From NCBI GenBank assembly GCA_002067405.1, contig MVRP01000005.1, forward strand, positions 1 to 61,944: a stretch of 61,944 nucleotides of DNA, in the 5' to 3' direction. This DNA comes from Syntrophorhabdaceae bacterium PtaU1.Bin034 (GTDB lineage: Bacteria; Desulfobacterota_G; Syntrophorhabdia; Syntrophorhabdales; WCHB1-27). Numbering within the stretch: position 1 is the stretch's first letter; each line of letters starts with the position of its first letter. The notes under the pieces were generated by a model. That model searched no databases, had not been told where the DNA came from, and saw only the letters and a program-made list of their open reading frames with translations. Below, piece after piece: positions 53,445-61,944 of the stretch. Position numbers and translations under genes: made by a program.

Positions 53445-54659
53445 ATGAAAGCGATTGAGGTAAAAAGCGGCATTTACTGGGTGGGAGCCGTGGATTGGGC
53501 GATCAGGGACTTTCACGGCTACGAAACGCCGCGAGGAACGAGCTACAACAACTACCTGATAACCGACGAGGAGCCGACCCTTGTTGACACGGTCAAACAT
53601 GACTTTTCGGACATCACGATCAAGAACATCCGTGGTGTTGTTGATCCGGCCGCCATAAAGCACGTTATCGTCAACCATATTGAAAACGACCATGTGACGA
53701 GTCTCGACCGTGTCATGCAGCTTTGCCCGCAGGCAACGATCTATCTCACCGACCGTGGCAAAAAGGGTCTGGCGAGGTTTTTTGATCTTTCAAACTGGAA
53801 TATCAAGACGGTCAAGACGGGGGATACGCTCAAGATCGGGAAGAGAACGCTCCTATTCCTGGAGACGCCGATGCTCCATTGGCCCGACTCAATGGTAACC
53901 TATGTCCGCGAGGACAGGACACTGTTCAGCCAGGATGCTTTTGGCCAGCACATCGCCTCATCGGCCCGGTTTGATGACGACTATGTCGCATGTGCCTCAG
54001 CGGCTGAGCTTGAGGATGCAGTGATCGACTACTATGCGAATATTCTGATGCCCTTCGGTCAGCTCATCAGGACAAAGATCGCCGAGGTGCAAAAGCTTAA
54101 CCTGGAGCTCGAGGTTATCGCTCCCGACCACGGGATCATCTGGAGACAGGATCCGGGAAAGATACTTCGCATGTATCTCGATATGGCCGAGGGCAAATCG
54201 ACCCTTGGTGCTGCAATAGTCTATGACACGATGTGGCATGCTACCGAGCACATGACCCAGTCCATAGCCCGAGGCGTCAAGGATGCGGGACTTGAATGCA
54301 AGGTGATCAAGCTCCGGGCTACGCCTCAGAGTGTGGCGATAAAAGAATTCTGGAAGGCACGGGGCACGCTTATCGGCTCCCCCACGCTGAACAACATCGT
54401 ATTTCCCACGATCGCCCAGTTCCTGACATACTTGCGGGGGCTGAGGCCGAAGAACCGGATAGTGGGTGCCTTTGGCAGTTACGGCTGGGGCGGAGGAGCT
54501 GTCAAAGAGATATACGAAACAGTGAAACAGATCGGTCTGGAAGTCCACGAGCCGGGATGCGATTCGTTCTACCGGCCATCCATGGAAGACGAGGAGAAGT
54601 GTTACGAATTCGGATATGGTTTTGCGGAAAAGGTGAAAGAATACCACCTAAAATTCTAA
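53445..54659 (+). CDS. Flavodiiron protein (FprA/ROO type)
   Basis: The 404-residue protein reduces O2 to water or NO to N2O using electrons from rubredoxin or related carriers. It has a beta-lactamase-type di-iron domain (about 1-250) with the ligand motif NHIENDHVTS near 82, SQDAFGQHI near 165 and APDHGIIWR near 228. A flavodoxin domain follows (about 255-400) with VYDTMWHATEHM and AFGSYGWGGGAVKEI. I prefer the ATG at 53445 over 53439 because AAAGGAG is then seven bases upstream. A rubrerythrin gene follows 17 bases later, forming an oxygen-defence pair. Confidence 0.92.
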   Translation: MKAIEVKSGIYWVGAVDWAIRDFHGYETPRGTSYNNYLITDEEPTLVDTVKHDFSDITIKNIRGVVDPAAIKHVIVNHIENDHVTSLDRVMQLCPQATIYLTDRGKKGLARFFDLSNWNIKTVKTGDTLKIGKRTLLFLETPMLHWPDSMVTYVREDRTLFSQDAFGQHIASSARFDDDYVACASAAELEDAVIDYYANILMPFGQLIRTKIAEVQKLNLELEVIAPDHGIIWRQDPGKILRMYLDMAEGKSTLGAAIVYDTMWHATEHMTQSIARGVKDAGLECKVIKLRATPQSVAIKEFWKARGTLIGSPTLNNIVFPTIAQFLTYLRGLRPKNRIVGAFGSYGWGGGAVKEIYETVKQIGLEVHEPGCDSFYRPSMEDEEKCYEFGYGFAEKVKEYHLKF

Positions 54660-54676
54660 AAGCAAGGAGGATGAAA

Positions 54677-55171
54677 ATGTCGAAAACAGAAGAAAACCTC
54701 AAAGAAGCATTTGCGGGCGAGTCTCAGGCGAATAGAAAGTATCTCGCCTTTGCGAAAAAAGCAGACCAGGAAGGATACAAACAGGTAGCAAAGCTTTTCC
54801 GCGCGGCTGCGGAGGCCGAGACCGTTCATGCGCATGCCCATCTTCGTGTTCTGGGCGGCATAAGGAGCACCAAAGAGAACCTTGAAGAAGCAATCAGTGG
54901 CGAGACCCATGAGTTCACGAAGATGTACCCTGATATGATAACGGCGGCGAAAAGTGAAGGGAAAAAAGCGGCGGAGATGAGCTTTGACTACGCCAATCAG
55001 GTTGAGAAGGTACATGCGACGCTTTATCAAAAAGCCATGGACGATTTGGGGAAAAACGTTGAAACGGATTACTACGTCTGCCAGGTATGCGGGAACACCG
55101 TAGAAGGCGAGGCACCGGAAAAATGCCCGATCTGCGGCGCTCCAAAGGTGTCTTTCAAGAAAATGGATTGA
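54677..55171 (+). CDS. Rubrerythrin
   Basis: The 164-residue protein has the di-iron four-helix domain (about 1-130) with GESQANRKYLAFA near 13, AEAETVHAHAH near 44, SGETHEFTKMYP near 72 and ANQVEKVHA near 105. A rubredoxin-like C-terminal domain follows with Cys pairs VCQVCG and KCPICGAP. Rubrerythrins reduce hydrogen peroxide in anaerobes. The start at 54677 follows AAGGAGG at six bases; an ATG two codons earlier is too close to it. It is coupled to the flavodiiron gene. Confidence 0.94.
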   Translation: MSKTEENLKEAFAGESQANRKYLAFAKKADQEGYKQVAKLFRAAAEAETVHAHAHLRVLGGIRSTKENLEEAISGETHEFTKMYPDMITAAKSEGKKAAEMSFDYANQVEKVHATLYQKAMDDLGKNVETDYYVCQVCGNTVEGEAPEKCPICGAPKVSFKKMD

Positions 55172-55334
55172 GGGGCGGACACGAGTTTCAGTTAATGGGG
55201 GCCGGGAGTTGTACGTTGTGAGCCGTGAGTTGACCGGCTGTCAACGGGCAGCTTCCCGCTCCGGCTGCGGTTTGCAGTTCGTTGCCTGACGGGGAGTTCC
55301 TGTTCTTGTTTCTCTGATATTTTCAAGTTGTTTG

Positions 55335-55363
55335 TTGACTTTTTGGTCCCGTTCGACTAATAT
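55335..55363 (+). promoter_or_regulatory. Promoter of rplU-rpmA-obgE
   Basis: TTGACT (55335-55340) is followed after 17 bases by TAATAT (55358-55363). The rplU start codon is 39 bases downstream. Confidence 0.7.
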
Positions 55364-55402
55364 TATTGTTTCAAAATTCACCGTACAGGATAGGAGAACG
55401 TT

Positions 55403-55720
55403 ATGTATGCCATTATCGAGAGTGGCGGCAAGCAGTATCGGGTTTCGGAAGGGGAAAAAGTAAGGATCGAGAAATTGCCGGGCAGCGCCGATGAACAGGT
55501 AGCGCTCGGAGAGGTGTTGGTTATCAGTGACGGAGAACAGACCCGAGTCGGAAGTCCTTATCTCCAGGGTGCTTCGGTAACAGGAAAGATCGTGGCCCAG
55601 GGGAAAGCAAGAAAAGTGACTGTTTTCAAATATAAACGGAGGAAGGATTCCAAGAAAAAGAAGGGTCACCGTCAGTTATTTACGGAACTATTCATAGAAA
55701 AGATCCAGATGGAGGCATAA
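55403..55720 (+). CDS. rplU: 50S ribosomal protein L21
   Basis: The 105-residue protein is bacterial L21, starting [14 protein letters not shown] and ending with the basic stretch [17 protein letters not shown]. It contacts 23S rRNA in the large subunit. AGGAGA precedes the ATG. It is followed one base later by rpmA, the usual partner. Confidence 0.98.
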   Translation: MYAIIESGGKQYRVSEGEKVRIEKLPGSADEQVALGEVLVISDGEQTRVGSPYLQGASVTGKIVAQGKARKVTVFKYKRRKDSKKKKGHRQLFTELFIEKIQMEA

Positions 55721-55721
55721 A

Positions 55722-55976
55722 ATGGCGCATAAGAAGGCCGGAGGAAGCTCAAGAAACGGCAGAGATTCAAGCGGCCAGAGGCTTGGTGTGAAGCTTTTCG
55801 GCGGTCAGTTTGCGAAAGCAGGAAGCATTATAGTAAGACAGCATGGAACGAAGATATGGCCCGGCAGCAATGTGGGTATCGGCCGGGACAACACCCTTTT
55901 CGCGTTGGTTGACGGAAATGTGAAGTTCGAAGCCAAGGGAGAGAAGAAAAAGGTGAGTGTTTATCCTGTGGAATGA
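55722..55976 (+). CDS. rpmA: 50S ribosomal protein L27
   Basis: The 84-residue protein has the canonical L27 sequence [28 protein letters not shown] and IVRQHGTKI. There is no N-terminal extension of the type that needs processing in Firmicutes. Its N terminus reaches the peptidyl transferase centre. Its stop overlaps the obgE start (ATGA). Confidence 0.98.
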   Translation: MAHKKAGGSSRNGRDSSGQRLGVKLFGGQFAKAGSIIVRQHGTKIWPGSNVGIGRDNTLFALVDGNVKFEAKGEKKKVSVYPVE

Positions 55977-56950
55977 AGTTCATCGATGAAGCTTCTCTTT
56001 ACGTAAAGGCGGGGGATGGCGGTCGAGGATGTGTTAGTTTTAGAAGAGAAAAGTATATACCCAAAGGCGGACCCGACGGAGGCGATGGGGGAAAAGGGGG
56101 CGATGTCGTCATAGTCGGCCGGAAAAGCCTTATCAGTCTCTTAGACTTCAAGTATAAAAGAAACTACCAAGCAGAAAACGGGAAAATAGGCGGCGGAAAG
56201 AACAAGACCGGGAGGAACGGGATGGACCTTTACATCTACGTTCCTGTCGGCACCGAGGTGCGCGACGGAGAAACGAATGTGCTTCTTGCCGACATCGTCC
56301 AAGACAACCAAACATACGTTGCTGCCCGGGGCGGCCGGGGCGGAAGAGGTAATGCGCGGTTTGTCAGCTCGGTCCACCGGGTACCGACCGAGTATGACGA
56401 AGGCGAAAAAGGCGAAGAGCGGTCGCTCAAACTGGAACTGAAGCTTCTGGCAACCATCGGAATCATAGGTCTCCCGAACGCCGGCAAATCAACCCTTCTT
56501 TCCCGTCTTACCGGCGCCACCCCTGAAGTTGGTGATTATCCTTTCACAACCCTTACGCCTTCACTCGGTGTTCTGATGGAAGACGAGCAAAGCCTCGTCC
56601 TTGCCGATATCCCCGGTATCATAAAAGGGGCTTCGGACGGGAAGGGTCTCGGGCTTAAGTTCCTTCGCCATATCGAACGGACTGCAATGCTCATCTGGGT
56701 GATCGATGTATCATCTCCTGATGTATTGCAGGACTACCTGACGCTTCAGAATGAGCTTTTCCTCTACAAAAAGGAGTTGGCCGACCGGCAGAGGATAATC
56801 GTGCTGAACAAAATAGACCTGTTAGGGCGGGAGGGACTTGCAGAGAGGGAAGCAAACTTCCGTGAGAGGGGAGAGAAAGTTGTCTCGGTCAGTGCAGCCG
56901 AGGGCTGGGGCATCGACCGATTGAAGGAAATGATAAAGGAGAAGGGGTAG
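55973..56950 (+). CDS. obgE: GTPase ObgE/CgtA
   Basis: The 325-residue GTPase assists large-subunit assembly and links it to stress signalling. It has the glycine-rich Obg fold (1-155; [25 protein letters not shown] region, cited by key GDGGRG), then the G domain with GLPNAGKST near 164, the G3 motif [11 protein letters not shown] near 209 and NKIDLL near 280. The C-terminal OCT domain is absent or very short, which is common. It belongs to the rplU-rpmA-obgE operon. Confidence 0.96.
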   Translation: MKFIDEASLYVKAGDGGRGCVSFRREKYIPKGGPDGGDGGKGGDVVIVGRKSLISLLDFKYKRNYQAENGKIGGGKNKTGRNGMDLYIYVPVGTEVRDGETNVLLADIVQDNQTYVAARGGRGGRGNARFVSSVHRVPTEYDEGEKGEERSLKLELKLLATIGIIGLPNAGKSTLLSRLTGATPEVGDYPFTTLTPSLGVLMEDEQSLVLADIPGIIKGASDGKGLGLKFLRHIERTAMLIWVIDVSSPDVLQDYLTLQNELFLYKKELADRQRIIVLNKIDLLGREGLAEREANFRERGEKVVSVSAAEGWGIDRLKEMIKEKG

Positions 56951-56958
56951 AATGCAGG

Positions 56959-57049
56959 GGGGGCGACGCGAGCCAGCGACTTAATGCCTTTTTCTTTTGT
57001 TGAGGGGGAGTCTCTGCTGGCTTTGCCAGTAGAGGGGGCGACGCGAGCC
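56959..57049 (+). repeat. Dispersed intergenic repeat, copies 2 and 3, with hairpin
   Basis: GGGGGCGACGCGAGCC occurs at 56959-56974 and again at 57034-57049, between obgE and proB. The second copy is preceded by a hairpin, CTCTgCTGGC-TTT-GCCAGtAGAG (57012-57034), with one G-T wobble. A third copy lies inverted at 13363-13389. Confidence 0.65.
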
Positions 57050-57077
57050 CCGGTAATTGCGCGCCTAAGGAGACAAA

Positions 57078-58181
57078 ATGGGTGATGTTCGAAGGGTGGT
57101 GCTGAAAATCGGGACCTCTGTCCTGCTTGATGATGAAAAGAAAATAAGCGCGGCCAAGTTTGCCGACTTTGCTCGTCAGATCAGAGCGGTAAAGGATCAG
57201 GGAGTGGATGTGATCATGGTTTCCAGCGGGGCAGTAGCGTGCGGGATGGAAACGGTCGGGCTGAAAAGAAAACCGAAGGAAATGGCGAAAAAGCAGGCTT
57301 TGGCTTCGATAGGCCAGATTGTCCTCATGCGGTTGTATATGGACGCCTTCGCACGCGTCGGTCTCACGGCAAGCCAGATACTCCTCACCCATGAAGATAC
57401 CAAGTCGCGTAGCAGGTGCATCAACCTGATGAACACTATCGACACACTCCTTGCAATGGATATGGTCCCCGTCATCAACGAGAACGATACCCTCTCCTTT
57501 AAAGAGATCATGTTCGGCGATAACGATAACCTCTCAGCGCTGATCGCGCAAATCACCAATGCCGACCTTCTCGTGCTGCTTTCCGATGTGGAGGGCCTCT
57601 ACGAAAAGGACCCGAATCGTCATCCGGATGCACGGATGATCAAGCTGGTCAAGAAGATCGATGAAGACATCGAGGCACTTGCTCAGGGGACGAACAGTGA
57701 GAAAAGTGTCGGGGGGATGACGAGCAAGCTTGAGGCCGCAAAGAAAGCGGGTAAATACGGCATACCGACAAGGCTCGTCAAGGGCGATGTGAAAGATGTG
57801 GTTTCACGGGTACTCACGGGTGAGGAGATAGGGACCCTTTTTACCGCAAGAAAGCGTTTGACGAGAAAAAAGTGCTGGATCGCCTTTGCGTTCAAATCAA
57901 GAGGAAAGCTTTGGATAGATCAGGGCGCGCAAAAAGCGCTGCTCGATCGGGGGAAAAGCCTGCTTCCGTCCGGCATCGTCAATGTTGAAGGCGCTTTTTC
58001 GAGAGGTGAGTGCGTCGAGGTCACGGATGCTGATAATAAGCTCATTGCCCGCGGCATCGTCAATTACTCTTCCTCGGATATCGAAAGGATAAAAGGCTCG
58101 AAAAGTATTGAGATAGAAAGGAAGCTCGGCTATAAATATACCGAAGAAGTAATTCACAGAGATAACATGGTGATACTATGA
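57078..58181 (+). CDS. proB: Glutamate 5-kinase with PUA domain
   Basis: ProB phosphorylates glutamate in the first step of proline synthesis. The 367-residue protein has the amino-acid kinase domain (about 1-255; LKIGTSVLL, SSGAVACGM, INENDTLSF, FGDNDNLSALIA) and a C-terminal PUA domain (about 275-360). AAGGAGAC precedes the ATG. The stop overlaps proA (ATGA). It follows obgE after a repeat-bearing gap of 127 bases. Confidence 0.95.
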   Translation: MGDVRRVVLKIGTSVLLDDEKKISAAKFADFARQIRAVKDQGVDVIMVSSGAVACGMETVGLKRKPKEMAKKQALASIGQIVLMRLYMDAFARVGLTASQILLTHEDTKSRSRCINLMNTIDTLLAMDMVPVINENDTLSFKEIMFGDNDNLSALIAQITNADLLVLLSDVEGLYEKDPNRHPDARMIKLVKKIDEDIEALAQGTNSEKSVGGMTSKLEAAKKAGKYGIPTRLVKGDVKDVVSRVLTGEEIGTLFTARKRLTRKKCWIAFAFKSRGKLWIDQGAQKALLDRGKSLLPSGIVNVEGAFSRGECVEVTDADNKLIARGIVNYSSSDIERIKGSKSIEIERKLGYKYTEEVIHRDNMVIL

Positions 58182-59422
58182 AGCCAGAAGAGATAGGGAA
58201 GGCGGCAAAGGGTGCATCGAGCATAGCAGCGCACCTTACGACTGAGAAAAAGAACGAAGTGCTTAAAAACCTGGAGTCATTGCTGATCGAGCGGCGGGAC
58301 ACCCTTTTCGCCGAGAACCAGAAGGACATCGAAAAGGCAGAACAGGAGCAAATGCCCGCCAGCCTGATCGAAAGATTGAGGATTAACGGGAAGGTCATTG
58401 ACGAAATGGCTGCCGGCCTGAGAGATGTAATGCAACTGCCCGATCCGGTCGGCGAGATCGTGAAGATGTGGAAAAGACCGAATGGACTGCTTGTGGGCAG
58501 GATGCGGATACCCGTTGGTGTTATCGCCATTATCTACGAGTCGCGGCCCAATGTGACGGTCGACGCATTCGCTCTTTGCCTTAAGAGTGGAAACGTGGTG
58601 ATCCTGAAAGGAGGCAAAGAGGCTTTTCATTCGAACACCGCGCTTTTCGGCCTGATAAGGGAAGCGCTTACCCGTTCGGGTGTTGTTCCGGAAGTAGTCC
58701 AGCTTATCGAAACAAGCGACCGGGAATTCCTGTATGAACTTCTGAAACTGAATGATTATATTGACCTCGTTATCCCAAGAGGAGGGGAGGCGCTTATCAG
58801 GAGCGTTGCCGAGCATTCGAGGATTCCTGTGCTGAAGCACTACAAGGGGGTATGCGCCATCTTTGTCGACGAGCACGCCGACCAGGAGATGGCCCGGCAG
58901 GTCTGCCTTAATGCAAAGGTACAGAAGCCTGCTACCTGTAATGCCATGGAAACCCTCCTTGTCCATGAAGCGGTCGCCGCGGACTTTCTGCCCGGAATGA
59001 TCGCGCTGCTTCAGCAGAACGGCGTGACGGTAAAGGGCTGCACGAGAACCAAATCGATTGTCCCGGGAATCGAGAAGGCCGACGAACAGGATTGGTACGA
59101 GGAGTATCTGGATCTCACGTTGTCGATAAAGGTTGTGGCCGATATGGATTCCGCCATTTCACACATAAGGACATACGGCTCCGAGCACACAGATGCGATT
59201 ATTACGCGGGATTACAATAATGCCTGGCGCTTTCTGAAGGAGGTTAATTCTTCTCTTGTCCTTGTGAATGCGTCTACCCGCCTGAACGACGGGTTCCAGT
59301 TGGGCCTCGGCGCTGAAATGGGCATCAGCACCACGAAGCTTCACGCTTTTGGTCCCATGGGGCTTGAAGAGCTTACGGTGACCAAGTTTATAGGTTTTGG
59401 AGACGGACAGCAGAGGAACTGA
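58178..59422 (+). CDS. proA: Glutamate-5-semialdehyde dehydrogenase (gamma-glutamyl phosphate reductase)
   Basis: ProA reduces gamma-glutamyl phosphate with NADPH to glutamate semialdehyde. The 414-residue protein has IYESRPNVTVDAFALCLKSGN near residue 121 (key ESRPNVT), LVIPRGG near 194 and the catalytic Cys in KPATCNAMETLLVHE near 252. It is coupled to proB on one side and shares one base with nadD on the other (TGATG). Confidence 0.96.
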   Translation: MKPEEIGKAAKGASSIAAHLTTEKKNEVLKNLESLLIERRDTLFAENQKDIEKAEQEQMPASLIERLRINGKVIDEMAAGLRDVMQLPDPVGEIVKMWKRPNGLLVGRMRIPVGVIAIIYESRPNVTVDAFALCLKSGNVVILKGGKEAFHSNTALFGLIREALTRSGVVPEVVQLIETSDREFLYELLKLNDYIDLVIPRGGEALIRSVAEHSRIPVLKHYKGVCAIFVDEHADQEMARQVCLNAKVQKPATCNAMETLLVHEAVAADFLPGMIALLQQNGVTVKGCTRTKSIVPGIEKADEQDWYEEYLDLTLSIKVVADMDSAISHIRTYGSEHTDAIITRDYNNAWRFLKEVNSSLVLVNASTRLNDGFQLGLGAEMGISTTKLHAFGPMGLEELTVTKFIGFGDGQQRN

Positions 59423-60045
59423 TGGGTGTCGGGCTGTTTGGGGGTACTTTTGACCCGGTCCATATGGGTCATCTGAGGATTGCCGAGGAAGTGCGTGAAC
59501 GTTTTTCACTGGAAAAGATCTATTTCATCCCTGCCCGGGTGCAGCCCCTCAAACAACAGGTGCGGACTGCGGGAGCAGATGACAGGGTGCGGATGATCGA
59601 GATGGCCATACGAAACAACAGGTTCTTTCGGACATCGACGGTGGAGATAAAGAGGGGGGGCATTTCATATTCCATTGACACAGTCAAATTGTTCTCGCGC
59701 AGGTTCGACGACATCTATTTCCTGGTCGGGATGGATGCCTTCGCTGATATAGGGCTCTGGAAAGGCTACCGGGAGCTGTTCTTCTATGCCCATTTTATCG
59801 TAATGATGAGGCCCGGGGGAAAGGTGGAGGGCCTTCCCGGAAGCCTGAAGGGCGAAGCGCAGCCGGTAGACGACTCAACCTGGGAGCATGTGTCGGGAAA
59901 AAGGATTTATTTCCACGCGATCACGCAGCTCGACATTTCATCGACCACGATAAGGGAGCTATCGAAAAACGGGAAGTCGATCAAATATCTGGTTCCATAT
60001 TCGGTCGAACGATATATCATGAAAAGAGGATTGTACATAAATTAA
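59422..60045 (+). CDS. nadD: Nicotinate-nucleotide adenylyltransferase
   Basis: NadD adenylates nicotinate mononucleotide in NAD synthesis. The 207-residue protein has the nucleotidyl-transferase motif GGTFDPVHMGHL (residues 6-17), VGMDAFADI near 108 and the C-terminal DISSTTIRE near 172. Length is typical. It overlaps proA by one base and abuts rsfS, a common bacterial gene order. Confidence 0.95.
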   Translation: MGVGLFGGTFDPVHMGHLRIAEEVRERFSLEKIYFIPARVQPLKQQVRTAGADDRVRMIEMAIRNNRFFRTSTVEIKRGGISYSIDTVKLFSRRFDDIYFLVGMDAFADIGLWKGYRELFFYAHFIVMMRPGGKVEGLPGSLKGEAQPVDDSTWEHVSGKRIYFHAITQLDISSTTIRELSKNGKSIKYLVPYSVERYIMKRGLYIN

Positions 60046-60387
60046 GTGGATACACGAGACAAGGCACATGAATGCGGACGGTTGGCATTAGACAAGAAAG
60101 CGAAGGATGTTCTGATACTTGAGCTTTCGGGACTTACGGACATAACCGATTTCTTCGTCCTCGCGAGCGGGACGAGTGAACGGCACGTGAAGACGATCTG
60201 CGACGGAATCGAACAGGGCATGAAAGAAAAAGGTCTCAAAGCGCTGTCGGTGGAGGGTTACGATGAAGGGCGATGGGTCATAATAGACTATGGAGATACG
60301 ATGATCCACGTGTTTCAGGAACCCTTAAGGGAGTTATATGATCTTGAGAACCTCTGGATAGAAGCAAAGAGGGAGACAATGGACTGA
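60046..60387 (+). CDS. rsfS: Ribosome silencing factor RsfS
   Basis: The 113-residue protein binds ribosomal protein L14 and blocks subunit joining when nutrients are short. It shows ITDFFVLASGTSERHVKTI near residue 33, VEGYDEGRWVIIDYGD near 70 (key residues EG-WVIIDYGD) and VHVF-like VFQEPLREFYDLE-type sequence near 95 (here IHVFQEPLRELYDLE). It starts with GTG directly after the nadD stop with no spacer and no separate ribosome binding site, so it depends on coupling. Confidence 0.95.
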   Translation: MDTRDKAHECGRLALDKKAKDVLILELSGLTDITDFFVLASGTSERHVKTICDGIEQGMKEKGLKALSVEGYDEGRWVIIDYGDTMIHVFQEPLRELYDLENLWIEAKRETMD

Positions 60388-60416
60388 AACAGAAACTAAT
60401 GACCTAGGGGTGTGAA

Positions 60417-60770
60417 ATGGAGAAGGAAAAACTCGAATACTTCAAAAAGAAGCTGTTGAAGCAGAGAGAGGCGATTCTCGACAAATCAAAAAAGCTGAAA
60501 GAAGACTCCTACACGTTGGGGACAGACGGGATCCAGGACATGGCGGACGCTGCGAGCAATGCATATAACGCTGATATCCTGATGAGCCTGAGCGACAACG
60601 ATAGGAATATGGTGAAGGAGATTGATTCAACGCTGGATAAAATCGCGCTCGGGACCTTTGGGATCTGCGAGGAGTGTGAGGAGCCGATCAATGAGAAGCG
60701 CCTTGAAGCTAACCCGGTCGCCCGCTACTGCATCACCTGTAAAAGGATGATGGAGGAAAAAGGGGTATAA
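60417..60770 (+). CDS. DksA/TraR-family zinc-finger protein
   Basis: The 117-residue protein has an N-terminal coiled coil (about 1-65) and a C-terminal four-cysteine zinc finger: CEECEEPI near 82 and CITCK near 103, with the GTFGICEECEEPI signature. DksA-family proteins enter the RNA polymerase secondary channel and modulate initiation with ppGpp. The coiled-coil tip reads IQDMADAAS, so the two Asp residues typical of DksA are at least partly kept. It is 29 bases after rsfS. Confidence 0.92.
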   Translation: MEKEKLEYFKKKLLKQREAILDKSKKLKEDSYTLGTDGIQDMADAASNAYNADILMSLSDNDRNMVKEIDSTLDKIALGTFGICEECEEPINEKRLEANPVARYCITCKRMMEEKGV

Positions 60771-60774
60771 CGCG

Positions 60775-61944
60775 ATGAAATACAAGGTCCTGTTTCTGTT
60801 CTTTCTTCTGCTTTTCGTTGGCTATATTTACCTCTCGCTGTTCAACTCGGACAACGTGAAGCTTTATGTAGGCAACGGGAAGTACTACGAGACGACGGTC
60901 GCGAACTACGTGGCCGCCTCTTTTGTCCTTGGCGTCATCATTTCAATCATCGCAAGCTTCTTTACCGATATGAGGCGAGCGGTCGCAAGTTGGCGCAGGG
61001 AGAAGAAAGAAAGAAGGAAGGGCGAGATCAAGGAGCTTTTCGAAAAGGCCAAGCTTTTTGAGATGAAGGGTGAGCCCGAAAAGGCGGCCGATTGCTTTAA
61101 TCGCGTCATAAGAACCTCCCCTGGAATGGAAGAACCTTACCTGCTTTTGGCTGACATGTATATCAACAGGAAGGAGTTTGACAGGGCGGAAGAGACCCTG
61201 AACCTGGCCGAAAAGAGTGTGGGGAGGAGAGAGGCTATCCTTTTCAAAAGGATAAGAATGCACCGGGCTCGGAACGATTTAGAGAGCATGGAGCGTGACC
61301 TGAAGGAGATATTGAAGACGAACGAATCAAACCTTGATGCATTGCGGATGCTGAGAGACATTTATATCGGCCGAAAGAATTGGGACGAAGCGCTCAGCAC
61401 GGAAGACAAGGTGCGAAAGCAGATAAAGACCGAAGGCGAGAATATGCGGCTCGTGGGCCTTCGCTACGAGAGGGCGAAAGAACTCTTCGAAAGACAGGAC
61501 GAAAGGCTTTACGAGCAGATCTCGAAAGATCTGCGGGAAATTACGAGCGAGCACAAGCGTTTTATCCCTGCGTACATACTTTCTGCCGAGGTGTACAAGA
61601 AAATGGGCAGGCTGAATGATGCAGGCAGGGTATACGGCCGGGGTTATTCCAAGACCGGGCATGTGATCTTTCTGCAGAAAATGGAGGACCTTTATGTCGA
61701 TAGAGGAGAACCCGGTGTCATACTGAAGATTTACAGGAGACTTCTCGAACTCGCGCCTAAAAACCAGTTCCTTATCTTTCTTTATGCGAAGCTCTGCCTC
61801 AAGCTGGAGATGATCGACGAAGCCATCGATCTTTTCAATTCGTTGCTGGCTGACGAGAAGGAATTCAGGGGCCTTCATCGGGCGATGGCCGAGGCATACA
61901 TCCATCGGGGGAAGCTGAGAGATGCAGTCGAGGAATTCGGCAAG
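60775..61944 (+). CDS. LapA/LapB-like membrane TPR protein (cut by window end)
   Basis: The frame runs open from ATG 60775 to the last base (390 codons, no stop). The first 75 residues contain two membrane helices in a LapA-like (DUF1049) layout, followed by a basic stretch (WRREKKERRKGE) and then tetratricopeptide-type repeats from about residue 85 (GEPEKAADCFNRVI, EFDRAEETLNLAE, MIDEAIDLF). In gammaproteobacteria LapA and LapB are separate proteins that regulate lipopolysaccharide synthesis; here the two parts look fused. Length beyond the window is unknown. It begins four bases after the DksA-like gene. Confidence 0.85.
   Translation, partial: MKYKVLFLFFLLLFVGYIYLSLFNSDNVKLYVGNGKYYETTVANYVAASFVLGVIISIIASFFTDMRRAVASWRREKKERRKGEIKELFEKAKLFEMKGEPEKAADCFNRVIRTSPGMEEPYLLLADMYINRKEFDRAEETLNLAEKSVGRREAILFKRIRMHRARNDLESMERDLKEILKTNESNLDALRMLRDIYIGRKNWDEALSTEDKVRKQIKTEGENMRLVGLRYERAKELFERQDERLYEQISKDLREITSEHKRFIPAYILSAEVYKKMGRLNDAGRVYGRGYSKTGHVIFLQKMEDLYVDRGEPGVILKIYRRLLELAPKNQFLIFLYAKLCLKLEMIDEAIDLFNSLLADEKEFRGLHRAMAEAYIHRGKLRDAVEEFGK

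Noticed and set aside
1..61944. tRNA, rRNA, CRISPR arrays, transposases or prophage genes
   Set aside because: Scanning by eye found no T-loop-like tRNA ends, no regularly spaced direct repeats and no recognisable mobile-element proteins; short or degenerate ones could have been missed.

Overview
The window is about 62 kb of chromosomal bacterial DNA of medium GC content. It holds roughly 57 convincing protein genes and no rRNA, tRNA, CRISPR array, transposase or phage gene that I can recognise. The gene set points to a strictly anaerobic Gram-negative bacterium. Pyruvate:ferredoxin oxidoreductase, the redox repressor Rex, a flavodiiron protein plus rubrerythrin, and a ferritin-like protein suggest anaerobic life. 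TolQRA-like genes, several lipoproteins, HtrA and meso-diaminopimelate synthesis suggest a diderm envelope. My best guess is a deltaproteobacterium (Desulfobacterota, for instance a Syntrophorhabdus- or Syntrophus-like syntroph), but this is inferred from gene content only.

Layout. 0-2.7 kb: small membrane proteins (queuosine-precursor transporter, TauE, DUF421) and a ferritin-like protein. 2.7-6.3 kb: PFOR. 6.5-15.1 kb: an unknown lipoprotein, a divergent GAPDH, a 1400-residue PPDK-like dikinase without the PEP/pyruvate barrel, a 0.7-kb structured non-coding region and a YchF-like GTPase. 15.2-22.4 kb (minus strand): an orphan peptide-binding protein and permease, a PilZ protein, and coaX-birA-fusA. 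22.6-24.8 kb: a MoxR/VWA pair behind an exact-consensus promoter. 24.8-37 kb: a cis-prenyltransferase, a PilB-type ATPase with a cNMP-like domain, TolQRA on the other strand, a membrane-anchored spermidine-synthase-like protein, a two-component system with HtrA, and a PilC-type protein. 37-39.5 kb: two tandem aminotransferases behind an apparent Phe/Tyr attenuator. 39.5-45.1 kb: DUF465, HDOD, a secreted repeat protein with a CFI-box C terminus, bioD, a small membrane protein and rex. 45.3-52.8 kb (minus): one long biosynthetic operon maf-yggS-argH-lipoprotein-lysA-dapF-dapA-dapB. 53-62 kb (plus): cutA, the FDP-rubrerythrin oxygen-defence pair, and rplU-rpmA-obgE-proB-proA-nadD-rsfS-dksA-like-lapAB-like, the last cut by the window edge.

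The most interesting signals are non-coding. (1) Upstream of the aminotransferase pair there is a complete transcription attenuator: promoter, a 23-codon leader peptide with a Phe/Tyr run, and mutually exclusive stems ending in a U-tract terminator. (2) A 0.48-kb AT-rich region upstream of tolQ carries a Rex-like operator and a minus-strand terminator. (3) A multi-branched RNA fold lies upstream of the YchF-like gene. (4) The secreted repeat protein has a structured leader of about 185 nt. (5) Several genes have -10 boxes almost touching their start codons, which suggests leaderless mRNAs. (6) A short dispersed repeat occurs three times in intergenic DNA.
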